The position numbers and the translations under genes are program-made. Under the pieces are notes generated by a model that did not search any database, was not told the DNA's origin, and saw only the letters and a program-made list of their open reading frames with translations. Below are positions 60,340-64,000 of a stretch of 64,000 nt of DNA, piece by piece. Position 1 is the first letter of the stretch, and each line of letters opens with the position of its first letter. Source of the stretch: an uncultured Lachnospiraceae bacterium (lineage in GTDB: Bacteria > Bacillota > Clostridia > Lachnospirales > Lachnospiraceae); contig CAQGLR010000010.1 of the NCBI GenBank assembly GCA_948794795.1, positions 1 to 64,000 on the forward strand. Direction: 5' to 3'.

Positions 60340-61773
60340 ATGTACAGCGAAGTAAATGTTGAGGTTGAAGACGGCAATCTGGGCAGGAACTCAAGCGTAG
60401 CAACACATGCACAGGCAAAGATTGGTGTGTCGGATGTGGAAAGCAGTGTACCAGTTCTTATCACTAATTCCATGAAACCAGATGACATTAAGGCTAAATT
60501 AGGCTATTCACCTCTTGCGGATGCGTGTATCGATGCAGTTGAAAACGGGCTGCAGACAATATATGCGTTTCCAGTAAAGGCAGATGTTGCTGGCTCAACA
60601 GGGGATATAACACATTCTGGCACAGGAACAGGAACAGCCAGTGTTAAAGGTGAGCCAAACAATACTTACGATATCGTGGTAAACATTACAGAAACTGGCA
60701 ATTTAAATGAGGGCAGTTTCAGATATTCCATTGATGGCGGCAATAATTTTTCTGACGAATATACAATACCGCTTGGCGGTGCGTTTGAGATGCAGTACAC
60801 AGGATTAACGCTGGAGTTTACAAATACAGATGCTAGTGATGGCACAAAAAGTTTTATTTCTGGGGATGCATATTCTTTTAGCACAACTGTGCCAACGGTT
60901 AATAATGCCCATGTACTGGAAGCGGTAGAAAAGCTTGCAGCATACAACAGGATGGTTGAGGTATGCCATATAGTAGGGGTTTCTGGCAAAGCGTTGTGGG
61001 CGGCATTACAGGGTGAAGCTGAAGAGTTTCTGACAATGTACAAAAAGCCTGTGATATTTCTCTGTGAAGCAAGAGCTTGTAAAAGTGATGAAACATTAGA
61101 TGAGTATATGGCAGCTATGGAGGCAGAAAAAAAGGGTATCAGTAGTTATTTTATATGTGTTTCGTTGACGTATGGGACATATATGCGGAAAGATTTACGC
61201 ATACAGAATATTAATATGGCAGGGGTAATATCAGGTCTAATTGGACAGGCAAAAGAAAGCCTTTCTATTGGTTGTGTTGAAGAGTTCCCGGTAAGTTCCG
61301 CAAAACTGCTTAAAATACTGCCAGAGGGGATAGAAAACTATAACAGGGAATTTGACAACATGAAATATACTATATTCCGCCAGTATGATGGCAAGGAAGA
61401 TTTTTATGTGTCTAATGGCAATGTTATGGCTTCTGCTGGGAGCGATTTCCAGTATGTTGAGAGTGTCAGGGTTTTAAACAGGATTGTAAGGGATGTAGCT
61501 GCAAAAGCAGTAGATAAAATCCAGACAGAGATTGACCCTGGCGGGATAGAGAGCAGCATAAAAGCTATTGAAGCATATTTTAACATTGCAATGGAATATT
61601 GCGAAAGAGATAAAATCATAAGCTCTGGCGAGGTCACAATAAACACAGAGGGATTAAATATCTTAAGGGATGAAACATTAGACGTGGAAGCTGTATGGGT
61701 CCCAATGGGTACAGCAAGGGTTTACAACATAAAGTTTGCAGTAAGCAATCCTGCATCATCTGGAGGAGAGTGA
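60340..61773 (+). CDS. Tail sheath protein (Mu gpL-like)
   Basis: A 477-aa contractile sheath protein. The N-terminus (NVEVEDGNLGRNSSVATHAQ, PVLITNSMKPDDIKAKLG) and centre (KPVIFLCEARACKSDETLDE) are consistent with sheath proteins, and the end (VWVPMGTARVYNIKFAVSNP) is a typical C-terminal strand region. Together with the tube gene after it this shows that the phage is a myovirus. Confidence 0.9.
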   Translation: MYSEVNVEVEDGNLGRNSSVATHAQAKIGVSDVESSVPVLITNSMKPDDIKAKLGYSPLADACIDAVENGLQTIYAFPVKADVAGSTGDITHSGTGTGTASVKGEPNNTYDIVVNITETGNLNEGSFRYSIDGGNNFSDEYTIPLGGAFEMQYTGLTLEFTNTDASDGTKSFISGDAYSFSTTVPTVNNAHVLEAVEKLAAYNRMVEVCHIVGVSGKALWAALQGEAEEFLTMYKKPVIFLCEARACKSDETLDEYMAAMEAEKKGISSYFICVSLTYGTYMRKDLRIQNINMAGVISGLIGQAKESLSIGCVEEFPVSSAKLLKILPEGIENYNREFDNMKYTIFRQYDGKEDFYVSNGNVMASAGSDFQYVESVRVLNRIVRDVAAKAVDKIQTEIDPGGIESSIKAIEAYFNIAMEYCERDKIISSGEVTINTEGLNILRDETLDVEAVWVPMGTARVYNIKFAVSNPASSGGE

Positions 61774-61779
61774 TAAGGC

Positions 61780-62220
61780 ATGGCAACACAGTTAATAAAT
61801 GGCAAGGCGTATGACTGGTCCAGTGTTACGATAAAAATACCAGGCGCAGAAAGCATAGAAATAACAGAGATATCCTACAATGACGAGCAGGAACATGATG
61901 GCATCTATGGCAAAGGCGGGATGTACAGGGGATATGGCACGGGCAATTACAAAGCATCTGTCAGCATCAGTATGTCAAGGGAAGATTTTAATGAACTGCA
62001 AAGGGTCATAAAAAAGAAAGGGTATAAGAATTTTTATAAGTATGTTATCCCTAAAATTATTGTATCATATGCTGATGATGGAGCGGCTACCACAACAGAT
62101 ATACTTACAGACATTAAAATTGGCAAACGTGATACCAGTGCAAAACAGGGTGATAAAAATATAACTGTCAAACTGGATGGCACACCATATGGCGGGATTA
62201 AATGGAATGGGATGAAATAA
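61780..62220 (+). CDS. Tail tube protein (Mu gpM-like)
   Basis: A 146-aa tube subunit: ATQLINGKAYDWSSVTIKIP, GAESIEITEISYNDEQEHDG, GKGGMYRGYGTGNYKASVSI and the end TPYGGIKWNGMK. It lies six bases after the sheath gene, as in Mu, and forms the inner tail tube. Confidence 0.9.
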   Translation: MATQLINGKAYDWSSVTIKIPGAESIEITEISYNDEQEHDGIYGKGGMYRGYGTGNYKASVSISMSREDFNELQRVIKKKGYKNFYKYVIPKIIVSYADDGAATTTDILTDIKIGKRDTSAKQGDKNITVKLDGTPYGGIKWNGMK

Positions 62221-62262
62221 CCAGTAACCATTATTTTTGACAAAAACAGGAGGTAATTAAAT

Positions 62263-62664
62263 ATGATACCAGAAAAACAGGACAGCGTGCTGCCAGGAAA
62301 AGAAGGGCTGGAAAAGCAGGAAGAAAGCACAGGCAAGATGGAAAGACTGCGCAAGAAATATAAAAACATTGATGGGAAGATTTATGAAGTCATAACAAGC
62401 ATACAGGAAGATGATGAAAACGAAACAGAGTATGACTTCATTTTCCGTAAACCGGCAACCCCGTCATACGACAGATACGTAAAGACATCTGGCACATCAA
62501 ATACAAGGGCACTTAAAACATTTGTAATTGACAATATCTGCGAGGAACAGACAGAGGAGCTAAGAAACACACTGGAGGAATATCCAGCAATGGCAATCTC
62601 GCTTGGTGAAAAACTCCTTAACATGCTTGGGCTTTCCAAGGAAACACAGGTAAAAAAGTTATAG
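62263..62664 (+). CDS. Tail assembly chaperone, short form (Mu gp41-like)
   Basis: A 133-aa protein made in the zero frame. It begins at ATG after AGGAGG and contains KKYKNIDGKIYEVITSIQED, YDFIFRKPATPSYDRY, and TEELRNTLEEYPAMAISLGE. It ends two codons after the slippery site A AAA AAG (62652-62658). Tail chaperones of long-tailed phages are made as a short and a frameshifted long form that assemble the tape measure in the tail. Confidence 0.85.
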   Translation: MIPEKQDSVLPGKEGLEKQEESTGKMERLRKKYKNIDGKIYEVITSIQEDDENETEYDFIFRKPATPSYDRYVKTSGTSNTRALKTFVIDNICEEQTEELRNTLEEYPAMAISLGEKLLNMLGLSKETQVKKL

Positions 62665-62891
62665 ATGAAGAAACGGACAAAATCAAGGAAAACATTGTAG
62701 AATATGGCAGGCTTTTAGTTTACCAGTACCTGCCAGAAAAAATGATTCCCCCTGATTTTGACAGTATTGGTTTTGATGGTTTTTTCAAAACTGTGGCACT
62801 GGCAACTGTAGCAAGGGAAATGCGGGTTGCGGATATTGAAACTGGTGTAAACAAAGGATACGTAGAAGCACATCCTGATTACGAAGAATAG
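62263..62891 (+). CDS. Tail assembly chaperone, -1 frameshift long form
   Basis: A -1 shift at A AAA AAG (62652-62658) continues translation as VIDEETDKIKENIVEYGRLL and ends at the TAG at 62889-62891, giving 209 aa. The extension has no start codon or ribosome site of its own at the junction. An AAGGA sequence lies nine bases before the slippery site, like the stimulator in dnaX; a strong downstream hairpin was not seen. Confidence 0.82.
62652..62658 (+). other. Slippery heptamer A AAA AAG for -1 frameshifting
   Basis: The heptamer is in the correct frame (GTA AAA AAG), five codons before the end counting the stop and two sense codons. Re-pairing one base back leads to the extension frame that stays open for 77 codons. 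Confidence 0.85.
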
Positions 62892-62922
62892 CGGTGGTGG
62901 AAAGAAGGTACAGCCTGTGGGA

Positions 62923-64000
62923 ATGGAATCAGTTTTTAAACTATCAGTGGTTATGGGTATGATAGACGGTTTATCCTCACCTCTTTCAGGTGTCACAGAT
63001 AATGTAACAGGTGCAGCTAAAAAACTAAATGACGCATTTGGGACAGTCCAAAAGGCGGGGACTGCCTTGGCTGGAGCAGGGACTGGCATTACTTCTGCCT
63101 GTCTTGCAACAGTAACATCAACATTTGATACACAGGATGCACTCGGGGAACTGTCATCACTTGGGGTAGAAGATTTAAAGGCAGTAGAAAATGCTGCCAA
63201 AAGTTTTTCTGATACATGGGCTGGCACTACAAAAGCGGATTTTATAACAGCATCCTATGACATAAAATCAGGCATTGCATCCCTGTCTGATGAAGGCATT
63301 GCACAGTTCACAGAGCTTGCCGCTTTAACTGGAAAGGCTACAAAGTCAACTACAGAAGAAATGGGTTCACTCTTTGCAACAGGATATGGTATCTATAAGG
63401 GTGCATATGACGATTTGTCAGACCTTGAATTTGGTGAAATGTTTTCTGCTGGCATATCAACTGCGGTTAAAAACTATAAGACGGCTGGCTCTGAAATGGC
63501 CAGTGCCATATCGGCACTGGGAGCAACAGCAACCAATAACAAGATATCAATGGAGGAGCAGCTTGCAATATTAGGACAGCTGCAGACAACAATGAGCGGT
63601 TCTGAGGCGGCTACAAAATATAAAGCGTTTTTAAATGCAGCGGCTTCTGCAGGTAAAAACCTTAAATTATCATTTGTTGATGCAAACAACCAGCTGTTAT
63701 CAACACCTGAAATACTGGAAAAATTAAAGGGTAAATATGGTGAAACCATTGACGCAGTTGAAAAACAGGAAATTAAAAAAGCGTTTGGAACTGACGAAGC
63801 AGTGGCAATGATAGACCTTTTATATAGTGATATAGATGGTTTAAAAGGTGGCATTGATTCCCTTGGAAAAAGCATGAAAAAAGGGAAAGGTGTCACGCAG
63901 GAGATGGCAGAGGCTATCAACAATACACCAGCGCAGAAATTTGAGGTAATAAAACAGCAGATACATAACAACACAGAAGAACTTGGAAGCAAGCTGCTTC
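62923..64000 (+). CDS. Tail tape measure protein (partial, Mu gp42-like)
   Basis: The first 359 codons of a tape measure protein; the window ends inside it. ATG 62923 or GTG 62917 (AAGAAGG eight bases upstream of the latter) is the start. Features are FKLSVVMGMIDGLSSPLSGV, AAKKLNDAFGTVQKAGTALA, then TWAGTTKADFITASYDIKSG and KATKSTTEEMGSLFATGYGI, resembling the Mu-type tape measure with a TP901-like core. It sets tail length and follows the frameshifted chaperone directly, as expected. Confidence 0.9.
   Translation, partial: MESVFKLSVVMGMIDGLSSPLSGVTDNVTGAAKKLNDAFGTVQKAGTALAGAGTGITSACLATVTSTFDTQDALGELSSLGVEDLKAVENAAKSFSDTWAGTTKADFITASYDIKSGIASLSDEGIAQFTELAALTGKATKSTTEEMGSLFATGYGIYKGAYDDLSDLEFGEMFSAGISTAVKNYKTAGSEMASAISALGATATNNKISMEEQLAILGQLQTTMSGSEAATKYKAFLNAAASAGKNLKLSFVDANNQLLSTPEILEKLKGKYGETIDAVEKQEIKKAFGTDEAVAMIDLLYSDIDGLKGGIDSLGKSMKKGKGVTQEMAEAINNTPAQKFEVIKQQIHNNTEELGSKLL

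Larger units (their letters stand above)
42341..64000 (+). mobile_element. Mu-like transposable prophage (left part; continues beyond the window)
   Basis: From about 42341 the composition changes and genes follow phage Mu order: leftward repressor, early genes, MuA-like DDE transposase, MuB-like ATPase, GemA-like, endolysin, Mor, holin, gp27, gp28 terminase, gp29 portal, gp30 head protein, protease with scaffold, major head, gp36, sheath, tube, chaperone, tape measure. The exact left terminus is inferred from the first transposase-site candidate (TGTCAAAAATATG); it cannot be confirmed because the right end is outside the window. Confidence 0.9.

Overview
The window is low-GC Firmicutes DNA, most consistent with a motile anaerobic member of the Lachnospiraceae or a close Clostridia relative. 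The evidence is the AT-rich codon use, strong GGAGG ribosome binding sites, an L10 leader before rplJ-rplL, a rubredoxin-first rubrerythrin next to a PerR-like regulator, a YjfB motility gene, and the tmk-yaaR-holB-ricT-trmN6-rsmI cluster arranged much as in Bacillus. The species cannot be named from the sequence alone.

Layout. 1-6.6 kb: tRNA-Lys, a short-chain dehydrogenase, rplJL with its autoregulatory leader, a NUDIX hydrolase with a CLC-F type transporter, then a peroxide-stress pair (perR-like gene and reverse rubrerythrin) whose two promoters carry the same operator-like palindrome. 6.9-12.5 kb: queT with a preQ1 riboswitch, a strongly folded RNA before a YjfB gene, a membrane GGDEF protein, and an AgrC/AgrA-type two-component pair. 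12.6-20.8 kb: a leftward carbohydrate-uptake block of two permeases, a binding lipoprotein and a YesL protein, with a membrane-anchored surface protein and a YesM-type sensor kinase upstream. 20.9-26.8 kb: a five-FN3 exported protein, a flavin reductase-like protein and a solitary OLD-family ATPase/TOPRIM nuclease. 27-36.9 kb: murA, a J-domain/degenerate GGDEF fusion that seems to start at ATC, an Ig-like surface protein and the tmk-rsmI housekeeping cluster. 37-42.3 kb: AT-rich accessory genes including a C39-like peptidase protein, an Asn/Lys-rich exported protein and a Ser/Thr kinase-like protein.

From about 42.34 kb to the right edge lies the left two thirds of a Mu-like transposable prophage with visibly higher GC. 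Its order is: left end with inverted transposase-site candidates, leftward cro/C1-type repressor, early promoter with three operator copies, small early genes, MuA-like DDE transposase, MuB-like ATPase, GemA/gp16-like protein, an AbrB-like zinc-ribbon protein, endolysin, Mor-like activator, lysis genes, terminase, portal, head morphogenesis, protease with nested scaffold, major head protein, tail sheath, tail tube, frameshifted tail chaperone and the start of the tape measure. The head and tail order is close to phage Mu, so assignments there rest on both sequence and position.

Most notable observations: (1) a roughly 144-nt multibranched RNA before yjfB; (2) a J-domain/GGDEF fusion with an apparent ATC start; (3) the phage control elements, namely a TTGCGTA-type operator triplet inside and beside a consensus promoter, a GCGTTA motif array at the left end that reappears as a 20-bp perfect palindrome before the protease gene, and a TTTCC/GGGAA tandem array after mor; (4) a classic A AAA AAG -1 frameshift site in the tail chaperone; (5) a solitary OLD nuclease as a possible defence gene. 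No CRISPR array, rRNA operon or complete insertion sequence was seen.
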